Part shown: piece after piece, positions 28,044 through 38,500 of the stretch
Position numbering within the stretch: position 1 is the first letter of the stretch
Layout: each line of letters opens with the position of its first letter
Assembly: GCF_014138265.1 (NCBI RefSeq)
Contig: NZ_JACGXL010000005.1
Coordinates: 310,001 to 374,000 of the forward strand
From: Dokdonella fugitiva
GTDB taxonomy: Bacteria > Pseudomonadota > Gammaproteobacteria > Xanthomonadales > Rhodanobacteraceae
DNA length: 64,000 nt
Reading direction: 5' to 3'
The notes under the pieces: model-generated
Seen by the model: only the letters and a program-made list of their open reading frames with translations
Told to the model about the DNA's origin: nothing
Databases searched by the model: none
Program-made: the position numbers and the translations under genes

Positions 28044-30521
28044 ATGGCTGTCGATGCGAGGATATCCACTGCGTGCCTGTACCGGCGCGCGTTCGCCGCC
28101 CTGATGCTCGCGGCCATGGCGGTCGCACCGGTCGCACGTGCCGGATCGGCCGACTACTGCGCCGACAGCTTTTCGGCGCTGCAGGACGCGCTCCAGCGTG
28201 CGCGCACGAGTCCGCTGAACATCCAGGTCGTGCAGGGCACCTATCACATCGGGACGAGCGGCTCCGGCATCCCGATCGCCGCCGGCGCGAACCTGCGCGG
28301 CGGATACACCGCGGGTTGCGCGGGTCGCGACATCGAACTCGGCAATACGGTGATCGTCGGCGACTTCGACCTGCACCCGCGCGGCAACCTGACGATCGAG
28401 GGCATGACCTGGCACGGCGGCCTCACGATCTACCACGACGAGGACCTCGACGATCCCTCCGTGCCCGACGGCAGCGAGATCGCGATCCGCCGCAGCGCGT
28501 TCGTCGGCGACGCCGAAGGCGGTGGCATCGACGTCGAGTGGATCGCCGACGACGACGGCGCTACCGTGCGCATCGTCGACAGCGTCGTCGCCGGCAATTC
28601 GCTCGCCACGACCGCCTCGGGTATCAGCCTCTATGCGGCCAACGACGAGAGCCTCTCGTTCGAGCTCGTCAACGACACGATCGTCGACAACCTGCAGGGT
28701 GACGGCGTCAATGCGCAGATCAGCAGCAGTGGGGCGCTCCTCTACATCGACAACACGATCATCTACGGCAACTCGCAGGGCTCGCATCACGACCTCGTCG
28801 TCGATTCGCCGTTCTTCTCGCTGATCGACGACGACGTCGGCACGCACAGCTATCCGTCCCCGATCATCCCGCCGATCGGCCTCACCGGCGTCGATCCGAA
28901 GCTCGACGCGCAGTATCGCCCGATCGAGTCACCGCCTTCGCCGGTGATCAACACCGGCAGCAGCGACGTGCGCGGTGGCCTGCCGTCGACGGACCTGCCG
29001 GGCCGCGCGCGCGTGATCGGTACCGCCCCGGACCGCGGCGCGTTCGAGTCGGGCGTCGACGACAGCTTCCTGCAGACCGTCACCAATACGAACGACAGCG
29101 GTGCGGGTTCGCTGCGCACGGCGATCACCGGCGCGAATGCGCACGGCAGCGGCTTGATCACGTTCGACATCGGCAGCGGCTGCGGGCCGCACGTGATCAC
29201 GCTGCAGTCGCCGCTGCCGTCGGTCACCGTGCCGCTGATCGTCAACGGCTACACCCAGGCCGGCGCGCTGGTGAACGATCTCGATCGCGGCACCGACGCG
29301 AAGTTCTGCGTCGTCCTCGAGGCCGGCGGCGCGTCCGTGACGAAGGGGTTGCAGATACCGACCGGCGCGGGCGACGGCGTCTCGCTGTTCGCCAAGGGCC
29401 TCGCGTTCAGCGGCTTCTCCGAGGCCGCGATCGCGCTCGGTTCCGGCAGCGGCAGTTCGATCGGCGGCAATCGCTTCGGCGGCAGTGCGTCCGGGCATGC
29501 GTTGCAGCCGAACGGCGCGGGCATCCGCGTCGACGCGAACGCGCACGACACGCAGATCGGCAGCGACGATCCGGCCGACCGCAACATCATCGGCGGCTCG
29601 AGCGACGGCAGCGGCATCCTCGTGTTCGGCAGCCTGTCCGGTTCGACGCCGGTCGGCAGCCACGACAACCAGATCATCGGCAACCTGATCGGCGTCGACT
29701 GGAGCGGTGGTGCCGACGGCCACTACACGAGCCTCGCCAACGGTGCGCGCGGCATCTATCTCGCCGGCCACGACAACGAGATCAGCGGCAACTTCATCGG
29801 CGCCAACGCGCAGGCCGGCATCTACGTCGCCAACGGCGGCGCACGCGGCAACACGATCGAGAACAATGCGATCGGCTTCTTCGCCGAAGGCATCGACCTC
29901 GGCAACGGTGCGGCCGGCGTCCGCCTCGACGGCGACGCCGGCGACGCGCCGAGCGCGAACGTGATCCGCTACAACGCGATCGGCTACAACGTGGGGCCGG
30001 GCGTGTGGATCGGCATCGGCCGGCAGAACCGCACGCGGCAGAACCAGATCTTCGCGAACGGCGGGCTCGGCATCGACCTCGATGTCGCCGGTATCCAGGC
30101 GAACGACAACGACGGCGCCGCGCCGCCCGCGGACTACGCCAACCGCGGGCAGAACTACCCGACGCTCTCGAACGCGCTCGGCGGTGGAGACACCGGGCGC
30201 TTCACCGGCCTGCTCGAATCATCGCTCGGCGACTACCGCATCGACTTCTACGGTACGCGCGGCGGCTGCCCGGTCGACGACAACCGGCAAGCCGAGTACT
30301 TCATCGGCACGGTGAGCGTATCGATCACCAAGGCGGCGATCGGTGGCAACGGCGCGGCCTCGATCGGCGCCTACCTGCATTCGAAGGATGCGCCGCTGCG
30401 TGCGGGCGACGGCATCATGGCGACGGCGACCGACGGCAGTGGCGACACGTCCGAGCTGTCGGCGTGCATCGTCTACCAGGACGACGTCATCTTCGCGAAC
30501 GGCTTCGAGTTCGCGTTCTGA
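28044..30521 (+). CDS. Secreted right-handed beta-helix protein with C-terminal IFANGFE motif
   Basis: An 825-residue exported protein with a signal peptide of about 33 residues (ending VAPVARAGS). Two beta-helix regions are visible. The first half looks pectin-lyase-like. The second begins near TVTNTNDSGAGSLRTAITGA, a CSLREA-like start, followed by many short turns such as DNQIIGNLIGVD, DNEISGNFIGAN and GNTIENNAIGFF. No enzymatic residues are obvious. It ends DDVIFANGFEFAF, the shared C-terminal motif. A GGAG at the right distance supports the ATG at 28044. It is divergent from the sigma-kinase operon. Confidence 0.85.
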   Translation: MAVDARISTACLYRRAFAALMLAAMAVAPVARAGSADYCADSFSALQDALQRARTSPLNIQVVQGTYHIGTSGSGIPIAAGANLRGGYTAGCAGRDIELGNTVIVGDFDLHPRGNLTIEGMTWHGGLTIYHDEDLDDPSVPDGSEIAIRRSAFVGDAEGGGIDVEWIADDDGATVRIVDSVVAGNSLATTASGISLYAANDESLSFELVNDTIVDNLQGDGVNAQISSSGALLYIDNTIIYGNSQGSHHDLVVDSPFFSLIDDDVGTHSYPSPIIPPIGLTGVDPKLDAQYRPIESPPSPVINTGSSDVRGGLPSTDLPGRARVIGTAPDRGAFESGVDDSFLQTVTNTNDSGAGSLRTAITGANAHGSGLITFDIGSGCGPHVITLQSPLPSVTVPLIVNGYTQAGALVNDLDRGTDAKFCVVLEAGGASVTKGLQIPTGAGDGVSLFAKGLAFSGFSEAAIALGSGSGSSIGGNRFGGSASGHALQPNGAGIRVDANAHDTQIGSDDPADRNIIGGSSDGSGILVFGSLSGSTPVGSHDNQIIGNLIGVDWSGGADGHYTSLANGARGIYLAGHDNEISGNFIGANAQAGIYVANGGARGNTIENNAIGFFAEGIDLGNGAAGVRLDGDAGDAPSANVIRYNAIGYNVGPGVWIGIGRQNRTRQNQIFANGGLGIDLDVAGIQANDNDGAAPPADYANRGQNYPTLSNALGGGDTGRFTGLLESSLGDYRIDFYGTRGGCPVDDNRQAEYFIGTVSVSITKAAIGGNGAASIGAYLHSKDAPLRAGDGIMATATDGSGDTSELSACIVYQDDVIFANGFEFAF

Positions 30522-30574
30522 GGCGCATCGCCGCGCGGTGCGAGCCGCGCGGCGGCGTGGATTGACCAGCATGG

Positions 30575-30641
30575 ATTGAACACGGAGCACACGGAGAAAG
30601 CGAAGGAATGAAGAGCTTTTCCTTTGTAGCTCCGCGTTTCA
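30575..30641. repeat. Degenerate copy of the CACGGAGCA palindrome
   Basis: TTGAACACGGAGCACACGGA and on through GAAGAGCTTTTCC closely follows one inner arm of the 7834-8029 element, with one 9-base unit fewer. A short decayed right arm (AGCTCCGCGTTTCAGG) follows. Like the first copy it sits between convergent genes, here the beta-helix protein and mfd. Confidence 0.7.
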
Positions 30642-30668
30642 GGCTGTTGCTTTCCCGACGAACTCGCC

Positions 30669-33600
30669 TCAGGCGGCGATCCGCGCGCCGAGCGTGCGCA
30701 ACAGGTCGTTCGCGGCGCGCAGGCGTTCGCTCGCGCCTTCGAGCGGCAGCTTGAAACGCAGCTTGTCCTGGCCGTCGAGCGCGTACACGCGTGGCTGCGA
30801 CTGGATCAGGCGGATCACCGTGAGCGGCTCGACCGCAGGGTTCGGGCGGAAGATCACGCGACCGCCGCTCGCGCCGAGTTCGAGCTTGCGGATGCCGAGC
30901 GGCGTCGCCGCGAGCTTGAGCGCGGTCACCGCGAACAACTGCTTCACCGGATCCGGCAGCAGGCCGAAGCGGTCGACCATCTCGACCTGCAGTTCGCGCA
31001 GCGCGTCCTCGTCGCGCGCGCTCGCGATGCGCTTGTACAGCGTGAGGCGCGTGTTGACGTCGGGCAGGTAGTCGTCCGGGATCAGCGCGGGCAGGTGCAG
31101 CTCGACTTCGGTCTCGTGCTCGCTGGTGAGGTCGAAGTCGGGCACCTTGCCTTGCCTGAGCGCGCGCACGGCGCGATCGAGCATCTCGGTGTAGAGCGAG
31201 AAGCCGACTTCCTCGATCTGCCCGCTCTGTTCCTCACCGAGCAGTTCGCCCGCGCCGCGGATCTCGAGGTCGTGCGTGGCGAGCGTGAAGCCGGCGCCGA
31301 GTTCGTCGAGCGAGGCGAGCGCCTCCAGGCGCTTCTCCGCGTCGGCGGTGATCGAGCGGCCCTCGGGCACCATCAGGTAGGCGTAGGCGCGATGGTGCGA
31401 ACGGCCGACGCGACCGCGCAACTGATGCAGCTGGGCGAGGCCGAAGCGGTCGGCGCGGTTGATGATGATCGTGTTCGCGCTCGGCACGTCGATGCCCGAC
31501 TCGATGATCGTCGTCGCGACGAGCACGTTGAAGCGTTGCCGGTAGAAGTCGAGCATGATGAGCTCGAGCTCGCGGTCCGGCATCTGGCCGTGCGCATAGC
31601 GGATGCGCGCTTCGGGCATGAGCTCGGCGAGCTCGCGCGCGGTCTTCTCGATCGTCTCGACGTCGTTGTGCAGGAAGTACACCTGGCCGCCGCGCGCATG
31701 CTCGCGCTGCAGCGCCTCGCGCACGAGCGCGACGTCGTACGGGCTGATGAAGGTCTGCACGGCGAGGCGGTGCGCCGGCGGCGTCGCGATGATCGACAGG
31801 TCGCGCAGCCCCGCCATCGCCATGTTCAAGGTGCGCGGGATCGGCGTCGCGGTGAGCGTGAGCAGGTCGACTTCGGCGCGCAGCTTCTTCAGCGCTTCCT
31901 TCTGGCGCACGCCGAAGCGCTGTTCCTCGTCGATGATCACGAGGCCGAGGTCCTTGAAGCGCACGTCGGACTGCACCAGCTTGTGCGTGCCGATCATGAC
32001 GTCGATGCGACCGTCGGCGAGCTTCTCCAGCGCCGTGTCGATCTCCTTCTTCGACTTGAAGCGCGACAGCACCTCGACGCGGATCGGCCAGTCGGCGAAG
32101 CGGTCGCGGAAATTCTGGAAGTGCTGCTGCGCGAGCAGGGTGGTCGGCGCGAGCACGGCGACCTGCTTGCCCGCGGTCGCGGCGGCGAAGGCAGCGCGCA
32201 GCGCGACTTCGGTCTTGCCGAAGCCGACGTCGCCGCAGACGACGCGATCCATCGGCTTCGACGCGGCGAGGTCGGCGAGCACGGCTTCGATCGCGGTGGT
32301 CTGGTCCGGCGTCTCCTCGAACGGGAACGCCGCGCCGAACTGGTCGTTGAGTTCGCGGTCGATCGCCAGCGCCGTGCCCTGGCGCGCTTCGCGCTGCGCG
32401 TAGATCGCCAGCAGCTCGGCGGCGACGTCGCGCACCTTCTGCGCGGCCTTCTTCTTCGCGCGCTCCCAGGCGTCGCCGCCGAGCGCGTGCAGCGGCGCGA
32501 GTTCGGGCGCGGTGCCGGAGTAGCGCGAGACGAGATGCAGCTGGGCGACCGGCACGTACAGCTTGTCGCCCTTGGCGTACTCGATCGCGAGGAACTCCGA
32601 CGGCTCCTCGCCGAACTGCGCGCGGCCGCCGACGTCGAGCTTGATCAGGCCCTGGTAACGGCCGACGCCGTGGTCGATGTGCACGATCGGCGCGCCGGGC
32701 ACGAGCTCGGACAGGTCGCGCAGCACCTGCTCCGGATCGCGCGCGGCGCGTTTGCGCCGGCGCACCTGCTGCACGCGCTCGCCGTGCAGCTCGCGCTCGG
32801 TCAGCACGGTGATCGCCGGATCGGTCAGCGCGAAGCCCTGCTCGAGCGGTGCGGCGGTGATGCCGAAGCGGTTGCCGTCGTCGATGAAGTCGCGCCAGCC
32901 GGCGTAGGTCTGCGGGCGCAGGCGCGCGGCGGCGAGCTGTTCGATCAGCGCTTCGCGGCGGCCGGCCGAATCGGTCGCGATGAGCACGCGGCCGGGGTAG
33001 GCGGCGACGAAGCGGCGCAGCGCTTCGCCGGGCTCGTCGCCCTTGCGCGCGAGCGGCAGCATCGGCGCCGGCTGCGTGCCGAGGTCGATCGCGTGGCGTT
33101 CGGCGGCGCCGCCGTCGGCGTCGGCCGCCGGCGCATTCGACACGATGTCGACGCGCAGCGCGACGTTCAGGTGTTCGCGCAGCTGCTGCGTCGTGAGGTA
33201 CAGCTCGATCGGCGGCAGCACCGGGCGCTCGACGTCGTGCGCGCGCTGGGCGTAACGCTCGCCGGTCTGCGTCCAGAACGCCTCGGCGGCGTCGAGCGCG
33301 CCGTCGCCGAGCACGAACAGCGCGTCGTCGGCGAGGTAGTCGAACAGCGTCTCGGTCTGCGCGAAGAACAGCGGCAGGTAGTATTCGATGCCGGCCGGCG
33401 TCGCGCCTTCCTTGATGTCCTGGTACAGCGGGCAACGGCGCGGATCGATCGGGAAGCGCTCGCGCAGCGTGTTGCGGAACGCCTTCGCCGATTCCTCGGT
33501 GAGCGGGAATTCGCGTGCGGGCAAGAGGCGCACCGCGTCGACCTTGTGGTCCGAACGCTGCGTCTCAGGATCGAACGTGCGGATCGACTCGATCTCGTCG

Positions 33601-34163
33601 TCGAACAGCTCGATACGGTACGGCGCCGGGCTGCCCATCGGGTAGATGTCGAGCAGCGCGCCGCGCACGGCGAAGTCGCCCGGTTCCTGCACCTGCGGCA
33701 CGTTGCGGTAGCCGGCCGCTTCGAGGCGGCGCTGCTCGTGCGCGATGTCGAGCTTCTGGCGCAGTTCGAGCACGAGGCTCGAGCCGCCGACGTAGCCGCG
33801 CGGCGCGAGGCGCTGCATGAGCGTCGCGACCGGCACGACGAGCACCCCGCGCGCGAGCGTCGGCAGGCGGTACAGCGTGGCGACGCGCTGCGAGACGATG
33901 TCCGGGTGCGGCGAGAACAGGTCGTAGGGCAGGGTTTCCCAGTCGGGGAACTGCAGCACCTCGACGTCGTTGCCGGCGAACACCGCGAGTTCGGCCTCGA
34001 GCGCGTGCGCGGCATGCGTGTCGCGTGCGACCGCAACGACGAGCCCCGCGTGCGAGCGGGCGGTCTCGGCGAGGGCGAGGGCGAACGCGGAACCGTGCGG
34101 CGCCTTCCAGTAGCGGCGCTGACGGGGCGTGGTCGGCAGGGTGGGTCGGATCAGTCGGGTCAT
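30669..34163 (-). CDS. mfd: transcription-repair coupling factor
   Basis: An 1164-residue ATP-dependent DNA translocase that removes stalled RNA polymerase and recruits UvrA. Visible parts: the N-terminal UvrB-like domain, the RNA polymerase-interaction region (LVPGAPIVHIDHGVGRYQGL), Walker A CGDVGFGKTEVALRAA, DEEQ box LVIIDEEQRFGVRQ, motif region LTLTATPIPRTLNMA and the translocation motif QLHQLRGRVGRSHHRAYAYL. Length is normal. The ATG at 34163 (TRLIRPTLP) is preferred over one ten codons upstream. Confidence 0.97.
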   Translation of the reverse strand: MTRLIRPTLPTTPRQRRYWKAPHGSAFALALAETARSHAGLVVAVARDTHAAHALEAELAVFAGNDVEVLQFPDWETLPYDLFSPHPDIVSQRVATLYRLPTLARGVLVVPVATLMQRLAPRGYVGGSSLVLELRQKLDIAHEQRRLEAAGYRNVPQVQEPGDFAVRGALLDIYPMGSPAPYRIELFDDEIESIRTFDPETQRSDHKVDAVRLLPAREFPLTEESAKAFRNTLRERFPIDPRRCPLYQDIKEGATPAGIEYYLPLFFAQTETLFDYLADDALFVLGDGALDAAEAFWTQTGERYAQRAHDVERPVLPPIELYLTTQQLREHLNVALRVDIVSNAPAADADGGAAERHAIDLGTQPAPMLPLARKGDEPGEALRRFVAAYPGRVLIATDSAGRREALIEQLAAARLRPQTYAGWRDFIDDGNRFGITAAPLEQGFALTDPAITVLTERELHGERVQQVRRRKRAARDPEQVLRDLSELVPGAPIVHIDHGVGRYQGLIKLDVGGRAQFGEEPSEFLAIEYAKGDKLYVPVAQLHLVSRYSGTAPELAPLHALGGDAWERAKKKAAQKVRDVAAELLAIYAQREARQGTALAIDRELNDQFGAAFPFEETPDQTTAIEAVLADLAASKPMDRVVCGDVGFGKTEVALRAAFAAATAGKQVAVLAPTTLLAQQHFQNFRDRFADWPIRVEVLSRFKSKKEIDTALEKLADGRIDVMIGTHKLVQSDVRFKDLGLVIIDEEQRFGVRQKEALKKLRAEVDLLTLTATPIPRTLNMAMAGLRDLSIIATPPAHRLAVQTFISPYDVALVREALQREHARGGQVYFLHNDVETIEKTARELAELMPEARIRYAHGQMPDRELELIMLDFYRQRFNVLVATTIIESGIDVPSANTIIINRADRFGLAQLHQLRGRVGRSHHRAYAYLMVPEGRSITADAEKRLEALASLDELGAGFTLATHDLEIRGAGELLGEEQSGQIEEVGFSLYTEMLDRAVRALRQGKVPDFDLTSEHETEVELHLPALIPDDYLPDVNTRLTLYKRIASARDEDALRELQVEMVDRFGLLPDPVKQLFAVTALKLAATPLGIRKLELGASGGRVIFRPNPAVEPLTVIRLIQSQPRVYALDGQDKLRFKLPLEGASERLRAANDLLRTLGARIAA

Positions 34164-34415
34164 GCGTGACGTCGGCGGGTGCGTCCGCGGCAACGGTGCG
34201 GCGCAGGGTCGCGCATTCTATCAGGCGGCGACGATCCGCAGGCGCGCGCGACGGCCTCGTGCGAAATGATGCCGATCGCCCGGATCGCAAGCAGCGCGTG
34301 CCTGCCTGGGCCGATCGTCATGCGAGGTCTTTACTTCGCATTTACCGGTGCGCCGGGAACCCCGGCATGCCGATCGGCGACAATAGCGGGATCGATGGAA
34401 TGGAGCGGACGGCGG

Positions 34416-35528
34416 ATGGACGGGCGGCAATTTCTGCAACGCGGTGCGAAGTTCGGCGGCACGATCGTGGCCTGCGCGCTCACGGCCTGTTCGCGCGATC
34501 ACGCGCCGCCGAAGGCACCGCCCGCGCCGGTCGTCGTCGCGGTCGCGGCGGCGCGCGACATGCCCGTGCTGGTGACGGCGCCGGGCAGCGTGGAGGCGAT
34601 CAACAGCGTCGCGGTGAAGTCGCTCGTCGACGGCCAGCTGCTCGAATCGCGGGTCTTGGACGGCGCCGACGTCACGGCGGGCCAACTGCTGTTCCGCATC
34701 GATCCGCGACCCGCGCAGGCGGCCCTGCAGCAGGCGCTCGCCCAGCAGGCGAAGGACGAGGCGACGCTCGAGCAGGCGCGCTCGCAGGTGAAGCGCTACG
34801 AGGACATCGCGGCCAAGGGCTATCTGTCGGCCGACCAGATGGAGCAGTACCGAACGAATCTCGACGCCGCGCGTGCGAGCGTGAAGGTCGACGAGGCGAA
34901 CGTCGCCGCCGCGCGCGTCACGCTGTCCTACACCGACATCCACGCGCCGCTCGCCGGCCGCATCGGCCGCATCCTGATCCAGCCCGGCAACGTCGTGAAG
35001 GCGAACGACACCAATCCGCTCGTCACGATCAACCAGATCGAGCCGATCTACGTGAACTTCTCGCTGCCGTCGGCGCAGCTCGGACGCGTGCAGGCGGCGC
35101 AGAAGGCGGCGCCGCTGGCGGTGCAGGCGAGCGTGATCGGCGTCGACAAACCGGTCGAAGGCAAGGTCGCGTTCATCGACAACGCGGTCGACACGAGCAC
35201 GGGCACGGTGCGCCTGCGCGCAGAGTTCCCGAACGCCGAGCACATGCTCTGGCCGGGACAACTCGTCGGCACGAGCCTCACGCTCGGCCACGATCCGAAT
35301 GCGGTCGTCGTGCCGGGGCAGGCGGTGCAGAACGGTCCCGACGGCACCTACGTGTTCGTCGTGCGCAGCGACCAGACCGCCGAGCAGCGACGCGTCGGCG
35401 TCGCGCGCGTCGTCGCCGGCGAGGCGGTGATCGAGAAGGGGCTCGCGGCCGGCGAGACCGTCGTGGTCGACGGCCAGTCGCGCGTCGAGGACAAGGCGGC
35501 GGTGAAGGTCATGCCGGCGTCGGGTTGA
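34416..35528 (+). CDS. RND efflux periplasmic adaptor (MdtA-like), lipoprotein
   Basis: A 370-residue membrane fusion protein with a lipoprotein signal (Cys25 in ALTACSRD), a barrel-sandwich half APGSVEAINSVAVKSLVDGQ, an alpha-hairpin (about 95-150), the second lipoyl half YTDIHAPLAGRIGRILIQPG and a beta-barrel domain. It carries substrate from the RND pump towards an outer membrane channel. The ATG at 34416 has a GGAG upstream; an in-frame ATG at 34395 is also possible. The pump gene starts 13 bp downstream, so the two form one operon. Confidence 0.92.
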   Translation: MDGRQFLQRGAKFGGTIVACALTACSRDHAPPKAPPAPVVVAVAAARDMPVLVTAPGSVEAINSVAVKSLVDGQLLESRVLDGADVTAGQLLFRIDPRPAQAALQQALAQQAKDEATLEQARSQVKRYEDIAAKGYLSADQMEQYRTNLDAARASVKVDEANVAAARVTLSYTDIHAPLAGRIGRILIQPGNVVKANDTNPLVTINQIEPIYVNFSLPSAQLGRVQAAQKAAPLAVQASVIGVDKPVEGKVAFIDNAVDTSTGTVRLRAEFPNAEHMLWPGQLVGTSLTLGHDPNAVVVPGQAVQNGPDGTYVFVVRSDQTAEQRRVGVARVVAGEAVIEKGLAAGETVVVDGQSRVEDKAAVKVMPASG

Positions 35529-35541
35529 CGGAGCGGCGACG

Positions 35542-38500
35542 ATGAGCGTTTCCGAGATCTTCGTCCGCCGCCCGGTGATGACCACGCTGGTCATGATCGG
35601 CATCCTCGTGTTCGGCATCGTCGGTTACCGGCTGCTGCCGGTGGCGGCACTGCCGAACGTCGACTTCCCGACGATCCAGGTCTCGGCGAGCCTGCCCGGC
35701 GCGTCGCCGGAGACGATGGCGTCGGCGGTCGCGACGCCGCTCGAGAAGCAGTTCTCGACGATCCCCGCGATCGACTCGATGACCTCGTCGAGCGCGCTCG
35801 GTTCGACCAGCATCACCCTGCAATTCGCGCTCGACCGCAACATCGACGCCGCGGCGCAGGACGTGCAGGCCGCGATTTCCGCCGCGCTGCGCCAGTTGCC
35901 GACGCAGATGACGACGCCGCCGACGTTCCGCAAGGTGAATCCGGCCGACTCGCCGATCTTCTTCGTCGCATTCACGTCGAAGACGCTGCGCCTGTCGACG
36001 CTCGACGAATACGCCGAGAACACGCTCGCGCAGCGCATCTCGACCGTCAACGGCGTCGCCCAGGTGAACGTCTACGGCTCGCAGAAGTACGCGGTGCGCA
36101 TCGATCTCGACCCGGACGCGTTGTCGACGCGCGGCCTCGGCATCGACACGGTCGCCAATGCGGTCGGCAAGGGCAACGTGAACCTGCCGACCGGCACGCT
36201 GTACGGACCCAACCGCATCTACAACGTGATGGTCGGTGGCCAGTTGTTCGACGCGGCCGCGTTCGGCGACCTCATCGTGACCTACCAGAACGGCGCTCCG
36301 GTCCGCCTGAAGGACATCGCCCGGGTCTACGACGGCGTGCAGAACGACAAGGGCGGTGCGCTCATCGACGGCGAACAGGGCGTCGTGCTGGCGATCCAGA
36401 AGCAGCCCGGCACCAACACGATCCAGGTCGTCGAAGACATCAAGAAGATGCTGCCCGCGTTCCAGCGCACGCTGCCGGCGGGCGCCGACCTGCGCGTGAT
36501 CTACGACCGCTCGCGGAGCATCCGCGAATCGGTCGCCGACGTGAAGTTCAGCCTCGTGCTCGCGCTGGGCCTGGTCGTGCTCGTGATCTTCGTGTTCCTG
36601 CGCAACCTGCAGGCGACCCTGATCCCGTCGCTGGCGCTGCCGATGTCGATCGTCGGCACGTTCGCGGTCATGTACGCGCTCGACTTCAGCATCGACAACC
36701 TCTCGTTGATGGCGCTCACGCTCGCGGTCGGCTTCGTCGTCGACGACGCGATCGTCATGCTCGAGAACATCTCGCGCCACCTCGAGATGGGCAAGGACCG
36801 CCTGCGCGCGACGCTCGACGGCGCGAAGGAGATCGGCTTCACGATCGTGTCGATGACGCTGTCGCTCGCGGCCGTGTTCATCCCGGTCGTGTTCATGGGC
36901 GGCATCATCGGCCGCCTGCTGAAGGAATTCGCGATCACGATCGTCGCCGCCGTGCTCGTGTCCGGCTTCGTCAGCCTCAGCCTCACGCCGATGCTGTGCA
37001 GCCGCATGCTCAAGCCGCTGCACGGCGGTACGCACGGTCGCCTCTACCAGGCCTGCGAGCGCGCGTTCGACGCGACGCAGTCGCTGTACGGACGCACCTT
37101 GCGCGCGATCGTGCGCCATCGCTTCATCGTGCTGCTGACGTTCTTCGCCCTGGTGGTCGCGACCGGCGTGCTCGCGGCGCGCGTGCCGAAGGGCTTCCTG
37201 CCGAACGACGACACCGGCCAGCTGTTCGTGTTCACCCAGGCGGCGCAGGACATCGGCTTCGACGCGATGATGGACAAGCAGCGCCAGGCCGCGGAGATCC
37301 TGCGCCGCAACCCGAACGTCGAGAGCGTGTTGGCGTTCGTCGGCGCGGGCGGCAGCAGCGCGACGCTCAACCTCGGCCGCATGATCGTCAACCTCAAGCC
37401 GCCGCACGAGCGCAAGAGTGCCGACGCGGTCGTGCAGGAGATCCGGCCGACCCTGCAGGGAATCGCCGGCCTGCAGGCATTCGCGCAGAACCTGCCGCTG
37501 ATCCGCATCGGCGGCAAGCTCACCAACAGCACCTACCAGTTCGTGCTGCAGGACACCGATACGAAGCGCCTGTTCGAATGGACGCCGAAACTCGTCGCCG
37601 GGCTGTCGAAGCTGCCCGGCTTCCTCGACGTCAACAGCGACATGCTCATCGCGAACCCGCAGCTCGACGTCACGATCGACCGCGACGCGGCGGCCGCGTA
37701 CGGCGTCACGCCCGACGCGATCGAGAATGCGCTGTACTACGCGTTCGGCCCGGCGCAGGTGTCGACGATCTACACGCCGACCGACCAGTTCTGGGTGCTG
37801 CTGCAGGTGGATCCCGCGCGCCAGGCCGATACGTCGGTGCTGTCGTCGGTCTACGTGACGCCGACCCTGCCGCCGAAGGCGAGCGTGGGCGACGCGACCG
37901 CGACGCCGACGAGCCAGCTCGTGCCGCTGTCGGCGGTCACGCACACCGGCCAGTCGGTCGGGCCGGCGACGATCAACCACCTCGGCCAGGTACCTGCGGT
38001 CACCGTGTCGTTCAACCTCGCGCCCGGCATGTCGCTCAGCGACGCGGTTTCGGGCGTCGACCGCGCGGTCGCGCAATTGCACATGCCCGACACGATCAGC
38101 GCCTCGTTCCAGGGCACCGCGCAGCAGTTCCAGGACTCGCTGTCGGGCATGGGTATCCTGCTGCTGCTCGCGGTGTTCGTGATCTACCTCGTGCTCGGCA
38201 TTCTCTACGAGAGCTTCATCCACCCGCTGACGATCCTCTCGGGCCTGCCGACCGCGGTGTTCGGCGCGTTGCTCACGTTGATGGTGTTCGGCAAGGACCT
38301 CGACCTGTACGGCGCGGTCGGCCTGATCATGCTGATCGGCATCGTCAAGAAGAACGCGATCATGATGATCGACTTCGCGCTGGAGAAGCAGCGCGAGGGC
38401 GAGGATCCCGAGCACGCGATCCTCGACGCCTGCGTGATCCGCTTCCGGCCGATCATGATGACGACGTTCGCCGCGCTGATGGGCACCTTGCCGATCGCGC

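Noticed and set aside
31095..34169. A 1024-codon plus-strand frame opposite mfd
   Set aside because: Antisense shadow of a highly conserved gene; no recognisable domain.
34416..34500. Twin-arginine signal on the RND adaptor
   Set aside because: Only one Arg in the GRQFLQ position and a good Sec lipobox follows, so a Tat route is not supported.
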